Part shown: positions 48,487-57,390 of the stretch, piece by piece
How positions within the stretch are numbered: the first letter of the stretch is position 1
How the letters are laid out: each line of letters begins with the position of its first letter
Assembly (NCBI RefSeq): GCF_015689195.1
Contig: NZ_CP065044.1
Location: 3,782,001-3,846,000, forward strand
Direction of reading: 5' to 3'
Origin: Pectobacterium aroidearum
GTDB lineage: Bacteria > Pseudomonadota > Gammaproteobacteria > Enterobacterales > Enterobacteriaceae
Length of the DNA stretch: 64,000 nt
Program-made: the position numbers and the translations under genes
The notes under the pieces: model-generated
Told to the model about the DNA's origin: nothing
What the model saw: only the letters and a program-made list of their open reading frames with translations
Database searches by the model: none

Positions 48487-48828
48487 TCAGTTTTTCTTCA
48501 CAAACTCGGATTTCAGCTTCATCGGACCGAAACCGTCGATTTTACAATCAATATTGTGATCGCCTTCCACCAGACGAATGCCCTTCACGCGGGTGCCGAT
48601 TTTCAGCGGGGTCGAACTGCCTTTTACTTTCAGGTCTTTAATAACCGTGACCGTATCGCCATCTGCCAGCAGATTACCGTTGGCATCTTTTACCACTAAA
48701 ACGTCATCCTGCGCCGCCGCATCGCCTGCTGCGGACCACTCATTTCCACATTCCGGGCAGTTAAGCATTTCGCCTTCTTGCCAGGTATATTCAGAACTGC
48801 ATTTTGGACAATGAGGTAACTGTTGCAT
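48487..48828 (-). CDS. yjdM: Zinc-ribbon alkylphosphonate-utilisation-type protein YjdM
   Basis: This 113-residue protein (111 in E. coli) has an N-terminal zinc ribbon, [10 protein letters not shown] and CPECGNEW, and a C-terminal SH3-like barrel ending [10 protein letters not shown]. It was formerly called PhnA, although a role in phosphonate breakdown is not established for the enterobacterial protein. A clear AGGAG ribosome site precedes the ATG. It stands alone. Confidence 0.93.
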   Translation of the reverse strand: MQQLPHCPKCSSEYTWQEGEMLNCPECGNEWSAAGDAAAQDDVLVVKDANGNLLADGDTVTVIKDLKVKGSSTPLKIGTRVKGIRLVEGDHNIDCKIDGFGPMKLKSEFVKKN

Positions 48829-48948
48829 GATAAACTCCTGAAAAATTCACGATAAAAAAGTAATAAATATCATTAGGTAACTGCCATATTCTCTATATTT
48901 TACCCTTTTATGCGTATTTTTGATAGTGAAGCAGCCTTTATCGTGATT

Positions 48949-50565
48949 TCATTGCCTACCCGATAACGTTTCACCTCTTGCCGCCAGAAACGCCAGCAAG
49001 GTGTCTTGCGTGAGCGCTTTGGAGTACAGCCAGCCCTGCGCATAAGCGACGCCAAGGCTTTTCAGATAGGCTTCCTGAATCGGGGTCTCAACCCCTTCGG
49101 CAACAATGTGCAGATTCAGACAGTGCGCCATGCTGACAATATGAGACAGCACGATATCGGTGGGTGAATGGTTATTAATGTTTCCAACAAAGGATTTATC
49201 GATTTTAAGCTTATTGGCTTTCACCCGCTCAAGATACGACAGCCCGGAATACCCGGTCCCAAAATCATCAATGGCAACATCAACGCCTTTTTGTTGATAC
49301 AGCCCCACCATCGGTGCCGCTTTTTGTGGTTCGATCATGGAGGATTCGGTTAATTCGACATTCACATTGGCGCCAGCGAGATTATGTACCGCAATCTGCT
49401 CCATGAGATAATTGAAAACGGACATATCTTCAAATTCTGCCGCTTCAAGATTGATGGAGACAAACATCTCAGGGTAGCTTTTCTTCAGTACGCTGGCCGT
49501 TTGTAGCGCCTCATTAATGACGAAAAGCGTTAACTCTTTCATTAGCCCAACCTGGCGAGCCATCGGAATAAAGGAATCTGGTGAAATTAATTGCCCGTCC
49601 GAATGACGCCAGCGTATCAACGCTTCACATCCCACGATCTGAGAGGTATTCAGTTTAATAATCGGCTGATAGTGCAATTCAAACTCTTTTTGTACCAGTG
49701 CCTTATTTAATAGATGGTAAGGATTTTGAATTGCCTGCGATGTTCTGGAGATAAGTCCCGCCAGAAGTAGAGAAAGCCCTGTAAAAATGGGAAGAAAATA
49801 GAGGAATAACATAAAAGCAAAACGATAAGCTTTAGGCTCGTCAGCGTTAACCACTAATACAATGTTACCGTTTGGCATCGGCTTCAAACGAAAATATTTA
49901 TTGCTGTGGTAAAATCGTTCTGTTGCAGGAGACTGGCCAAAAAGAATTAAAGCGATATTCGAAGGGTGCTCATTCGATATGATGACCATTCCGTTATCTT
50001 TTTCAACAAAAGCATATTTTATATTGTGGCTATAAGAGGGAATGTTCATAAAAGAATTCGGATTGAGGACGATGAGATAATTCGACAACCCGACATAAAT
50101 CATCCGGCGATATCTGTTAAGTGTATTATCCGCGTTATACCAGACCCGGTATTTATTTTTATAGATAAGATCCGGCGAAAGCAGTGGAGAACGGTTTATA
50201 TCACTTAACATCAAAGAACAACGGGGTCGATTATCCTCGACATAAATCACATCTTGCACATAATCATTGGAATAAGAAGCACGCCTGAGTAGCTCCATAT
50301 GTTCACTCGAGCACGAACGAAACGTGTTTTTATCAAACACATCCAGCACTCTGGTCGCCTGCGCCATTATTTCTTCAGCATGCCCGACGGCGACATCAGA
50401 AAAACTCTCCACATCATGCTCAAACTGTCTTAACGTCACAGCCGCATACACCAAAAGAACCAGCGCGCAGATAGCAGCAAAAAGACAAAAAAAAGCAGAA
50501 AAAATCAGGAAAAAACCGCGCTTAAAATAGAGCGTTTGAAAATAGGCTAACAGGCTTTTTTTCAT
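48949..50565 (-). CDS. CSS-motif EAL c-di-GMP phosphodiesterase
   Basis: This 538-residue membrane protein has helices near residues 18-42 and about 245-268 bounding a periplasmic domain with the redox-sensing CSS motif (SCSSEHMELL, Cys near 84) and a second cysteine in RCSLML. It ends in an EAL domain (about 290-530). Catalytic residues look complete: CEALIRW, the Asn of SINLEAAEF, ELTES, DDFGTGYSG, KIDKSF and VAEGVET. It should therefore hydrolyse c-di-GMP, in the manner of the E. coli PdeB/C/D/G group, where loss of the periplasmic disulphide activates the enzyme. No partner genes are seen. It may oppose the Sia-type cyclase encoded 4 kb away. Confidence 0.9.
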   Translation of the reverse strand: MKKSLLAYFQTLYFKRGFFLIFSAFFCLFAAICALVLLVYAAVTLRQFEHDVESFSDVAVGHAEEIMAQATRVLDVFDKNTFRSCSSEHMELLRRASYSNDYVQDVIYVEDNRPRCSLMLSDINRSPLLSPDLIYKNKYRVWYNADNTLNRYRRMIYVGLSNYLIVLNPNSFMNIPSYSHNIKYAFVEKDNGMVIISNEHPSNIALILFGQSPATERFYHSNKYFRLKPMPNGNIVLVVNADEPKAYRFAFMLFLYFLPIFTGLSLLLAGLISRTSQAIQNPYHLLNKALVQKEFELHYQPIIKLNTSQIVGCEALIRWRHSDGQLISPDSFIPMARQVGLMKELTLFVINEALQTASVLKKSYPEMFVSINLEAAEFEDMSVFNYLMEQIAVHNLAGANVNVELTESSMIEPQKAAPMVGLYQQKGVDVAIDDFGTGYSGLSYLERVKANKLKIDKSFVGNINNHSPTDIVLSHIVSMAHCLNLHIVAEGVETPIQEAYLKSLGVAYAQGWLYSKALTQDTLLAFLAARGETLSGRQ

Positions 50566-51040
50566 AGAGGAGACGCGTCATCATCATGAGAAATCCAACA
50601 TAGCACACAACCCTTCCCCACTATCTAGCCATATCCTAAATAATTCTGATTCTACTACGTCGGCAACCATCCTCCCGAATATCCATACATACAGCATGCG
50701 ATACATTTATTCTCTTAAAAAACAGAATATTGCCTCACGCTTCCTCTGTCGTGGCGATTTCATCTGATGATTTAATTGTAATGAAAACCATTATCATATT
50801 AACATAGCGCCCCATTACTACTTTTAGCCATTGATAGCTGTTTTTATGTCTGACTATACCTCCCCTCTCTGTTGGTTTAGCGCTCGCATTACTACAGAAC
50901 AACACTGGCGTGAACAACATCTCTCCAATAAAAACCCTAATACGGACCGCTCCGTACTTCCTACATTCAAAGGGCACCGAAATACTGCCCCGCACTCTTT
51001 GCTGGGAAAAAACCAGCTTCACTATTAATGGAGTTACGCT
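50566..51040. other. Intergenic region before fecB
   Basis: These 475 bp lie between the divergent EAL gene and fecB. They contain a Fur-like site (50777-50795) and, near 50628-50650, ATATCCTAAATAATTC, which resembles a decayed ERIC end. A 65-codon frame at 50831-51028 has no recognisable features and I do not call it. No fecA, fecI or fecR sequence was recognised. Confidence 0.5.
50777..50795. promoter_or_regulatory. Fur box upstream of fecBCDE
   Basis: The 19-mer TGTAATGAAAACCATTATC matches the Fur consensus GATAATGATAATCATTATC at 15 of 19 positions. It lies about 246 bp before fecB and could also serve the divergent EAL gene. Confidence 0.6.
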
Positions 51041-51955
51041 ATGTTTGCTCTGATTCGCGTTGCCCTGATTGCAACACTTTGTCTGTTCGGATTAGGTCGC
51101 GCCAATGCCGTCACGGTGCAGGATGAACAAGGTTCCTTTACGCTAGATACGCCACCTCAACGCATTGTGGTGCTGGAACTGTCTTTTGCCGATGCGTTGG
51201 CTGCGATAGACGTCAGCCCAGTTGGCATTGCCGATGACAACGATCCCGATCGAATTATGGCCGATGTACGTGAACACATTAAACCCTGGCATTCCGTTGG
51301 CACACGCGCACAGCCAAGCCTGGAAGCTATCAGCGCACTGAAGCCAGATTTAATTATCGCCGACAGTAGCCGTCATAGCGGTATTTACACGGCGCTGAAG
51401 GCCATTGCGCCTGTGCTGCTGCTGAAATCGCGTAACGAAACCTATGAAGAAAACCTGCACTCTGCGGAGATCATCGGCAAAGTGCTGGGGAAAGACAGCG
51501 CGATGCAGGCTCGTCTCACCCAACACCGCGAAACCATGAAAACCTACGCCAACCAGCTTCCCAAAGGGACAAGTGTCGCCTTCGGTACTTCACGCGAGCA
51601 GCAGTTTAACCTGTACTCCAGCGAGGCCTACACTGGCAGCGTGCTGGCCGCACTCGGCCTGAGCGTGCCTAAACCGATTAACAATGCGCCAATGGCCTCC
51701 ATCAATCTGGAACAGCTGTTGGCGATTAACCCGCAGTGGCTGATAGTGACGCACTACCGCGAAGAAAGTATCGTTAAACGCTGGCAGCAGGATGCGCTCT
51801 GGAACATGCTGGAAGCCCAGAAAAAACAACAGATTGCCGCCGTAGACAGTAACGCCTGGGCGCGGATGCGCGGTATTTTTGCTGCGGAACGCATCGGCAG
51901 CGACACGGTGAAGATTTTTAAGCATCAGCCCGTTAGCGTCAGCAGCGAGCAATGA
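51041..51955 (+). CDS. fecB: Ferric dicitrate ABC transporter, periplasmic binding protein
   Basis: This 304-residue protein is strongly similar along its length to E. coli FecB, including RIVVLELSFADALAA, SVGTRAQPSLEAI and REESIVKRWQQD. A signal peptide of about 23 residues ends GRANA. It collects ferric citrate in the periplasm and passes it to FecCD. GGAG lies 8 bp before the ATG. The stop overlaps the fecC start (ATGA). The genes for the outer-membrane receptor FecA and the FecIR regulators, which precede fecB in E. coli, are not here. Confidence 0.95.
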   Translation: MFALIRVALIATLCLFGLGRANAVTVQDEQGSFTLDTPPQRIVVLELSFADALAAIDVSPVGIADDNDPDRIMADVREHIKPWHSVGTRAQPSLEAISALKPDLIIADSSRHSGIYTALKAIAPVLLLKSRNETYEENLHSAEIIGKVLGKDSAMQARLTQHRETMKTYANQLPKGTSVAFGTSREQQFNLYSSEAYTGSVLAALGLSVPKPINNAPMASINLEQLLAINPQWLIVTHYREESIVKRWQQDALWNMLEAQKKQQIAAVDSNAWARMRGIFAAERIGSDTVKIFKHQPVSVSSEQ

Positions 51956-52947
51956 GGCAAGATTTTCATCCGTTCTGGCGTTGGGGATTGCCGATAGCGG
52001 CACTGCTGGGCGTGTTCTGGCTCAGCCTGTTCTGTTATTCCGCGATCCCCATTCCCGCATTGAGCGCCGTCAAGGCGCTGATAACCGGCTCGCCTTCTTC
52101 ACTACCCGAGGCGCTAGTGCTCAACTTGCGTCTGCCACGCAGTCTGGTTGCCATTCTGATCGGCGCCAGCCTGGCACTGTCCGGCGCTCTGCTCCAAACC
52201 CTGACTCATAATCCTCTGGCCTCACCTTCTCTGCTCGGTATTAATAGCGGCGCAGCGCTGGCGATGGCACTGACCAGCGCCTTCAGTTCTTCACTTTCCG
52301 GTTACCCTATCGCCTTTGTTGCCGCTGGCGGTGGCGGCCTGTGCTGGCTGGTCGTCATGGCTGCTGGCGGCGGCTGGCGACAAACGCTCGACCGTAATCG
52401 GCTGATTCTGGCGGGTGTTGCGCTTTCCGCCCTGTGTATGGCCTTAACGAGGATCACGCTCCTGCTGGCGGAAGATCACGCCTATGGCATTTTTTACTGG
52501 CTGGCGGGGGGCGTATCGCACGCGCGCTGGGTGGAATTCTGGCAACTCTTCCCGTTTGTCATTACCGTCACGCCCGTTGTTCTGTTGATGGCTAACCAGC
52601 TTAATCTGCTGAATATCGGTGATGTCAGCGCCCATACGCTGGGCGTCAACTTAGGTCGGCTGCGCCTCATCCTCAATCTGGCAGTGCTGCTTTTAGTGGG
52701 CGCCTGCGTGAGTGTGGCCGGTCCGGTGGCGTTTATCGGCCTGTTGATACCGCATCTGGCGCGTTTCTGGATCGGTTACGATCAGAGAAAACTGCTCCCT
52801 ATGAGCATGTTGATGGGCGCAGCGTTTATGTTACTGGCCGATCTGCTCGCCCGCGCACTCGCCTGGCCGGGCGAGCTGCCAGCCGGCGCAGTATTGGCGC
52901 TCATTGGCGCCCCCTGTTTCGTCTGGCTGGCAAGGAGGCGAGGATAA
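51952..52947 (+). CDS. fecC: Ferric dicitrate ABC transporter, permease
   Basis: This 331-residue BtuC/FecCD-type permease has about ten membrane helices. It matches E. coli FecC in LRLPRSLVAILIGASLALSG, THNPLASPSLLGINSGAAL and VAGPVAFIGLLIPHLARF. The last of these carries the cytoplasmic Gly loop that contacts the ATPase. It overlaps fecB by 4 bp and fecD by 1 bp, so the genes are translationally coupled. It forms the inner-membrane channel as a heterodimer with FecD. Confidence 0.95.
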   Translation: MRQDFHPFWRWGLPIAALLGVFWLSLFCYSAIPIPALSAVKALITGSPSSLPEALVLNLRLPRSLVAILIGASLALSGALLQTLTHNPLASPSLLGINSGAALAMALTSAFSSSLSGYPIAFVAAGGGGLCWLVVMAAGGGWRQTLDRNRLILAGVALSALCMALTRITLLLAEDHAYGIFYWLAGGVSHARWVEFWQLFPFVITVTPVVLLMANQLNLLNIGDVSAHTLGVNLGRLRLILNLAVLLLVGACVSVAGPVAFIGLLIPHLARFWIGYDQRKLLPMSMLMGAAFMLLADLLARALAWPGELPAGAVLALIGAPCFVWLARRRG

Positions 52948-53906
52948 TGCGCCCCGTTATTGTGTTTATTTCAATCACACTGCTCCTACTGACGATCAGC
53001 ATTCTGTCGCTGCGCCTGGGAGCCATTCCGCTGCCGTGGTCGGCGCTGATGAGCGGCTGGTACAGTGCCAACGAACATCATTATGTGCTGACGCAGTATC
53101 GTCTGCCACGTGTGCTGCTGGCGCTGTTTGTCGGCGCGGCGCTAGCCATTTCCGGCGTGTTGGTGCAAGGCATTGTACGTAACCCGCTGGCATCACCGGA
53201 TATTCTCGGAGTGAACCACGCGGCGAGTCTGACGACCGTCAGCGTACTGATGCTGGTACCTGCACTGCCGGTGATTTGGCTACCGCTTCTCGCGTTCATC
53301 GGCGGCATCGCTGGGCTACTGCTGCTGAGACTGATCGCGGGAGCGTCATCCCCGATGCGGCTGGCGCTTATCGGCGTCGCGCTGTCCGCCACTTGGGCAA
53401 GTGTCACCGATTACCTGATTCTCTCGCGACCGCAGGATATCAACAACGCGCTGCTGTGGCTGACGGGTAGCCTGTGGGGACGCGACTGGTCATTCGTCAT
53501 GGTCGCGTTGCCTGTCCTCTGCGTGCTGATTCCGCTCAGCCTGCGATTTTGCCGCGATCTGGATCTCCTGGCGCTGGGCGACGACCGCGCCAGTACGCTG
53601 GGCGTCAACATCAGGCGCATCCAGTTCTGGGGACTGGCGCTCGCCGTCGCGCTCGCCGCAACCAGCGTAGCCGTCTGCGGCCCCATCGGCTTTATCAGCC
53701 TCGTGGTGCCACATCTCATTCGCTACTTAGTGGGAGGACGGCACCGCTGGCTCCTCCCAGCTTCTGCTATTGCTGGTGCGCTGGTTCTGCTGCTTGCCGA
53801 TCTGCTGGCACGCACGATAAACCCACCGATGGAATTACCCGCTGGGGTACTCACTGCCATTATCGGCGCCCCTTGGTTTTTTTGGCTTCTTGTGAGAATG
53901 CGCTAA
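52947..53906 (+). CDS. fecD: Ferric dicitrate ABC transporter, permease
   Basis: The second FecCD-type permease has 319 residues and about ten helices. YRLPRVLLALFVGAALAISG and RNPLASPDILGVNHAAS are the N-terminal family signatures, and CGPIGFISLVVPHLIRY is the ATPase-coupling loop. It starts at TAATG, with the fecC stop. It partners FecC. Order, lengths and sequence agree with the E. coli fec operon. Confidence 0.95.
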   Translation: MRPVIVFISITLLLLTISILSLRLGAIPLPWSALMSGWYSANEHHYVLTQYRLPRVLLALFVGAALAISGVLVQGIVRNPLASPDILGVNHAASLTTVSVLMLVPALPVIWLPLLAFIGGIAGLLLLRLIAGASSPMRLALIGVALSATWASVTDYLILSRPQDINNALLWLTGSLWGRDWSFVMVALPVLCVLIPLSLRFCRDLDLLALGDDRASTLGVNIRRIQFWGLALAVALAATSVAVCGPIGFISLVVPHLIRYLVGGRHRWLLPASAIAGALVLLLADLLARTINPPMELPAGVLTAIIGAPWFFWLLVRMR

Positions 53907-54674
53907 ATGGAACTGACAACACAAAACCTGACGGCGGGCTATGGCGACAAACGCATTCTTGACGAGCTGTCACTGTCGTTACCCGCCGGAAAAATTACCG
54001 CCCTGCTCGGCCCCAACGGCTGCGGCAAATCAACTCTGTTGAAGTGCTTCGCCAAACTGCTTACCCCGGAATCCGGCGCGATTGAGCTCAACGGCAAACC
54101 ACTCTCTGCATTCTCTGCCCGCCAACTCTCGCGTCATCTGGCGCTATTGCCGCAGCAGCACTTGACGCCAGAAGGGATCACCGTGCGTGACCTGGTAGCC
54201 TACGGGCGTAGCCCCTGGCTATCGCTATGGGGACGACTATCACAGGACGATCGCCAGCGCGTACAGCGTGCGATGGAGAAAACGCACATCGTCGACCTCG
54301 CCGACAAACGATTAACCGACTTGTCCGGGGGACAACGTCAGCGGGCATTTCTGGCAATGCTGCTGGCACAGGATACCCCCGTCGTCCTGCTCGATGAACC
54401 GACCACCTACCTCGATATCAATCATCAGGTTGAGTTAATGAAACTACTGCGTGAACTCAATCAGGCTGGCAAAACGGTCGTAACCGTCCTGCACGATCTG
54501 AATCAGGCCAGCCGCTACTGCGATCATCTGGTAATGCTGGCGGGTGGGCGCGTGATAGCGCAGGGATCGCCGCATGAGGTCATGACGCCGACATTACTAC
54601 AGCAGGTGTTCAGCATTGATGCGGAGATCCACGCAGAACCCGTATCAGGGCAGCCGATGTGCGTGGTGCGGTAA
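53907..54674 (+). CDS. fecE: Ferric dicitrate ABC transporter, ATPase
   Basis: This 255-residue ATPase has Walker A GPNGCGKST (residues 35-43), signature LSGGQRQR, Walker B VVLLDEPTTYLDI and the H-loop in TVLHDLNQASRYCDH. It starts immediately after the fecD stop. It powers FecBCD import of iron from citrate. It is the last gene of the operon. A hairpin follows at 54705-54737. Confidence 0.95.
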   Translation: MELTTQNLTAGYGDKRILDELSLSLPAGKITALLGPNGCGKSTLLKCFAKLLTPESGAIELNGKPLSAFSARQLSRHLALLPQQHLTPEGITVRDLVAYGRSPWLSLWGRLSQDDRQRVQRAMEKTHIVDLADKRLTDLSGGQRQRAFLAMLLAQDTPVVLLDEPTTYLDINHQVELMKLLRELNQAGKTVVTVLHDLNQASRYCDHLVMLAGGRVIAQGSPHEVMTPTLLQQVFSIDAEIHAEPVSGQPMCVVR

Positions 54675-54704
54675 CGCCCCCAATCAGTCTACACCGTAAA
54701 AATA

Positions 54705-54737
54705 AAAGACCGCGCGGCCAGCACCGCAGCGGTCTTT
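54705..54737. terminator. Terminator between fecE and the YciI-like gene
   Basis: AAAGACCGC and GCGGTCTTT form a 9-bp stem with a 15-nt loop. The T-rich tail (TTTTATTTTTA including the stem end) is on the minus strand, so it mainly ends the YciI-like transcript, though the stem may also serve fecE. Confidence 0.7.
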
Positions 54738-54806
54738 ACGTTATTGGCATCATCATTCAAGCGCGTTTGCGCCCGACTTAAGACATGCGGCGGGGAAAAC
54801 CTGACG

Positions 54807-55109
54807 TTATCTTCCTTCAAACTGCTTAATATTATCCGCAACAAAGATAGCGTTAAATTCATGGACATCATAATTAGCCAAATCTAACGGGTAATAGACA
54901 TCCTCGGCGAGGATTTTTTCTAAAGCGTCCCGATTTTCCGCCTGTGCAATAATGACACCCGCGTGCTCTTTATCTTGATAAGGGCCAAGAATTAAAAAAT
55001 TGCCTTCTTTAAAATATTTGGCGAACCAGTGACGATGCTGTTCGAAACGCTGATCCGCTGTCTTGTCATCAGTATGGCTGTCTTTTAGAGAAATATTAAT
55101 CAGGAACAT
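54807..55109 (-). CDS. YciI-like protein
   Basis: This 100-residue protein of the YciI/YCII alpha-beta barrel type starts MFLINISLK and contains the conserved HRHWFAKYFKEG and ILGPYQDKEHAGVIIAQA segments. The histidine of HRHW and the central Gly-Pro are typical. Members are small, possibly dimeric enzymes or stress proteins without agreed function. It lies 9 bp after the quinone-reductase-like gene in the same direction, with GAGGTGG as ribosome site, so the two are co-transcribed. Confidence 0.75.
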   Translation of the reverse strand: MFLINISLKDSHTDDKTADQRFEQHRHWFAKYFKEGNFLILGPYQDKEHAGVIIAQAENRDALEKILAEDVYYPLDLANYDVHEFNAIFVADNIKQFEGR

Positions 55110-55118
55110 ATCGCCACC

Positions 55119-55673
55119 TCAAAGGCTGTTTATTTTTTCGATGAGTTTTTCTGCATGCGCTAGCGCACGTACCCGCATATCAACGCGCTGCTCTTCGTTT
55201 TTAGCAATATAAGAGAGATTTCCCGTATATATATGCCCCGCCCATTCCATTCTACAGAGATTAGCAAACTGCTTGAGCGGCGGAAGGAAATCCTCTATTG
55301 GATAGTTTTGTATTCCACCATATTGATACATGCTTTCTGGCGCGCCCGATGTAAAGGAAAGGAGTAGTTTCTTTCCCTTCACTTTATCGCCAGTAGCGCC
55401 ATGTGAAAAACCATGAACAAATACATCTTCAATCCATTTCTTCATTAATGAAGGAACGCCGTACCAAAAGAAAGGGAATTGCAGGACGATAATATCAGCA
55501 TTCATCAATCGTTCCTGCTCTTTAGGAATATCGAAAACATAGCTGGGATAGAGCTTATCCAGGTGAATCTGTCTCGCATCCGGAAGAGTCTGTTCCAGAT
55601 TATCCAGAATAATTTTATTAGCAAAAGAGTTATCTAAATCGGTATGCCCGGAAATAATCAGTACATTTTTCAT
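55119..55673 (-). CDS. Flavodoxin-fold NAD(P)H:quinone oxidoreductase
   Basis: This 184-residue protein starts MKNVLIISGHTDLDNSFAN, the FMN/FAD phosphate-binding loop of the NQO1/MdaB/KefF family. It continues with LQFPFFWYGVPSLMKKWIED, the active-site stretch of these reductases, and SFTSGAPESMYQYGG, which lines the flavin. It is expected to reduce quinones by two electrons in the cytoplasm. It is the first gene of a pair with a YciI-like gene. The flanking SDR and LysR genes are both broken. Confidence 0.82.
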   Translation of the reverse strand: MKNVLIISGHTDLDNSFANKIILDNLEQTLPDARQIHLDKLYPSYVFDIPKEQERLMNADIIVLQFPFFWYGVPSLMKKWIEDVFVHGFSHGATGDKVKGKKLLLSFTSGAPESMYQYGGIQNYPIEDFLPPLKQFANLCRMEWAGHIYTGNLSYIAKNEEQRVDMRVRALAHAEKLIEKINSL

Positions 55674-55716
55674 ATAGCATTCTTTTTCAAAATGACATTC
55701 ATAAATTTAATAGAGT

Positions 55717-55742
55717 AAGCCCTTATTCTCGCGAGAGGGCTT
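55717..55742 (-). terminator. Hairpin after the SDR remnant
   Basis: AAGCCCT and AGGGCTT flank an inner CTCGCGAG palindrome. It lies 31 bp past the SDR stop in its direction, without a clear T-run. Confidence 0.4.
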
Positions 55743-55772
55743 CTTGTACAGCAGTGATAGATATTTGGCCTA

Positions 55773-56042
55773 CTATGCGGCAAACCCACCATCAACCGCA
55801 TAGTCAGAACCCGTCACAAAACTGGCTTCTTCTGAAGCCAGAAATGAAACCACATACGCGACATCTTCAGCTATATAAGCAATCCGCGAATTTTGTTTTG
55901 CTGATTCTTTTAATGCGTCGATGTTGCGCCCCAGAATCACGACATGACAGCCATGATCGGCCAAATGCTTAGCAATTGTGCGCCCAATGCCAGAACCGCC
56001 TCCGGTAACCAAAGCGACTTTATCATTAAATTTTGCACTCAT
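55773..56042 (-). pseudogene. Internally deleted short-chain dehydrogenase (SDR)
   Basis: The 89-residue frame starts like an intact SDR, with the cofactor motif TGGGSGIG at residues 13-20. It runs to about residue 60 (RIAYIAED) and then jumps straight to the last strand and helix, VSFLASEEASFVTGSDYAVDGGF. A normal family member has about 250 residues, so roughly 155 residues are missing, including the catalytic Ser and YxxxK. The reading frame stayed open, meaning the deletion, near nt 55862-55872, was in frame. No oxidoreductase activity is expected. The gene is divergent from the frameshifted LysR, its probable former regulator. Confidence 0.85.
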
Positions 56043-56236
56043 GATTCACTCATATCCTGTCGATCGCTTGAACATAATTGTCTCAGTATCATAAACGGTC
56101 ATTTATCGATGTTAAGGCCACATTGGGTTGAACGATCATTAACTTAAGGTTGTTAGTGATCGCCCTGATAACGCGTTATAATTTATGTCCAAATGAATTA
56201 AATTCAATTAATATCAAACAGTTAACCTAAGGTAAA

Positions 56237-57216
56237 ATGCAAATGGAACTCTCTCAGCATGTCCGGGCCATTTTATCGTTTGTCGAAGCTGCTGATGCCG
56301 GGAGCTTTGCTGCTGCGTCCCGCCAGCTAAAAATAAGCCCGGCGGCAGTGAGCAAAAATATCGCCAATCTTGAGAAGGTTCTTGGGGTGCGCCTAATGAA
56401 CAGGACAACAAGAAGGTTGGCATTAACAAAAGAAGGAACCGTATTTCTTGAGCAAGCCCGCATTGCGTTGGGTGCGTTAGAGAACGCCGTTGATATGATC
56501 GTCACCGAAAAGCTGGAACAGCTCATGTAAAAATTTCAACGAGCGCAGCGTTTGGCGCTGAATTTATCGTGCCTGAGCTTCCAGCATTAATGAATCAATA
56601 TTCTAATTTGACGGTAGAAGTAGATTTTGATGATAGGGTGACGGACTTAGTCAATGATGGATATGACATCGTTATTCGAGGCGGTCGAATTATTGATTCT
56701 TCACTGATATCAAGACCTATTTGCCAAATGAATACCATTCTTGTTGCCTCCCCCGATTACCTTAATAAATATGGCATCCCCAACACTCCCGCTGAACTTA
56801 AAAACCACGTGCTGATTGCGAGAAAATTCCTTAGCGGCCGCCTCTCTCCCTGGGGATTTAAAGCAAAAGATAATAGTATGAGTTTTATTGAACCCACCGG
56901 CGCAAAAATTACGCTTTCCGAGCCAGCATCATTAGCACGATTAGCCGCGTTAGGATTAGGTATTGCTCAGGTAGGTGTTCACAATGCCATACCATATTTA
57001 GCGGCGGGAAAGCTGAAAATTGTGCTATTTGACCAACATGATGCAGGCAGCTACGAGATGGTCATTCAATATCCGCACCGGGCATGGATTGCCCCACGAG
57101 TGCAAATCACCGTTGAATATTTATTGGGTCAGCTTAAAAACAATAAAACCTTAAATGTACCTCTCACATCTCTGTCTCAATATTGCGTCGGCAATTCTCC
57201 CGATGACGTTTCGTAA
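56237..57216 (+). pseudogene. LysR-family regulator split by a one-base frameshift
   Basis: The winged-helix half (56237-56530, AAASRQLKISPAAVSKNIAN) ends at a premature stop. The effector-binding half continues in another frame and is open to 57216 (VPELPALMNQYSNLTVEVDF). Restoring a single G after the CAG codon ending at 56520 joins them as EQ-AHVKISTSSAFG, with no stop, to a normal length of about 326 residues. A one-base deletion is therefore the simplest explanation, and a sequencing error is the alternative. It probably once regulated the divergent SDR. Confidence 0.88.
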
Positions 57217-57390
57217 GTACACCAGCAGTGCAGCCATCTCATAAAAATATTTATGCCCCCTCGAAAATAGCTTTGTTAGCCGCAAACCACCGAAACCGCT
57301 ACTCTGCGTATATTGCATGGAATCAATGCACGTAGTGGAAACAACATCATGGCGATTAACTCAAACCACCCGAATTTAAGGAAGAGTAGT

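Noticed and set aside
48949..50565. Degenerate, receptor-type EAL protein
   Set aside because: All catalytic and metal-binding motifs appear intact, so an active phosphodiesterase is more likely.
50831..51028. 65-codon frame before fecB as a FecA C-terminal remnant
   Set aside because: It has no TonB-dependent receptor features and no terminal aromatic barrel strand. It is probably a chance frame.
56237..57216. Two separate genes (small HTH protein and periplasmic-binding-like protein)
   Set aside because: A one-base correction joins them into a standard LysR protein with the expected linker, so they are parts of one broken gene.
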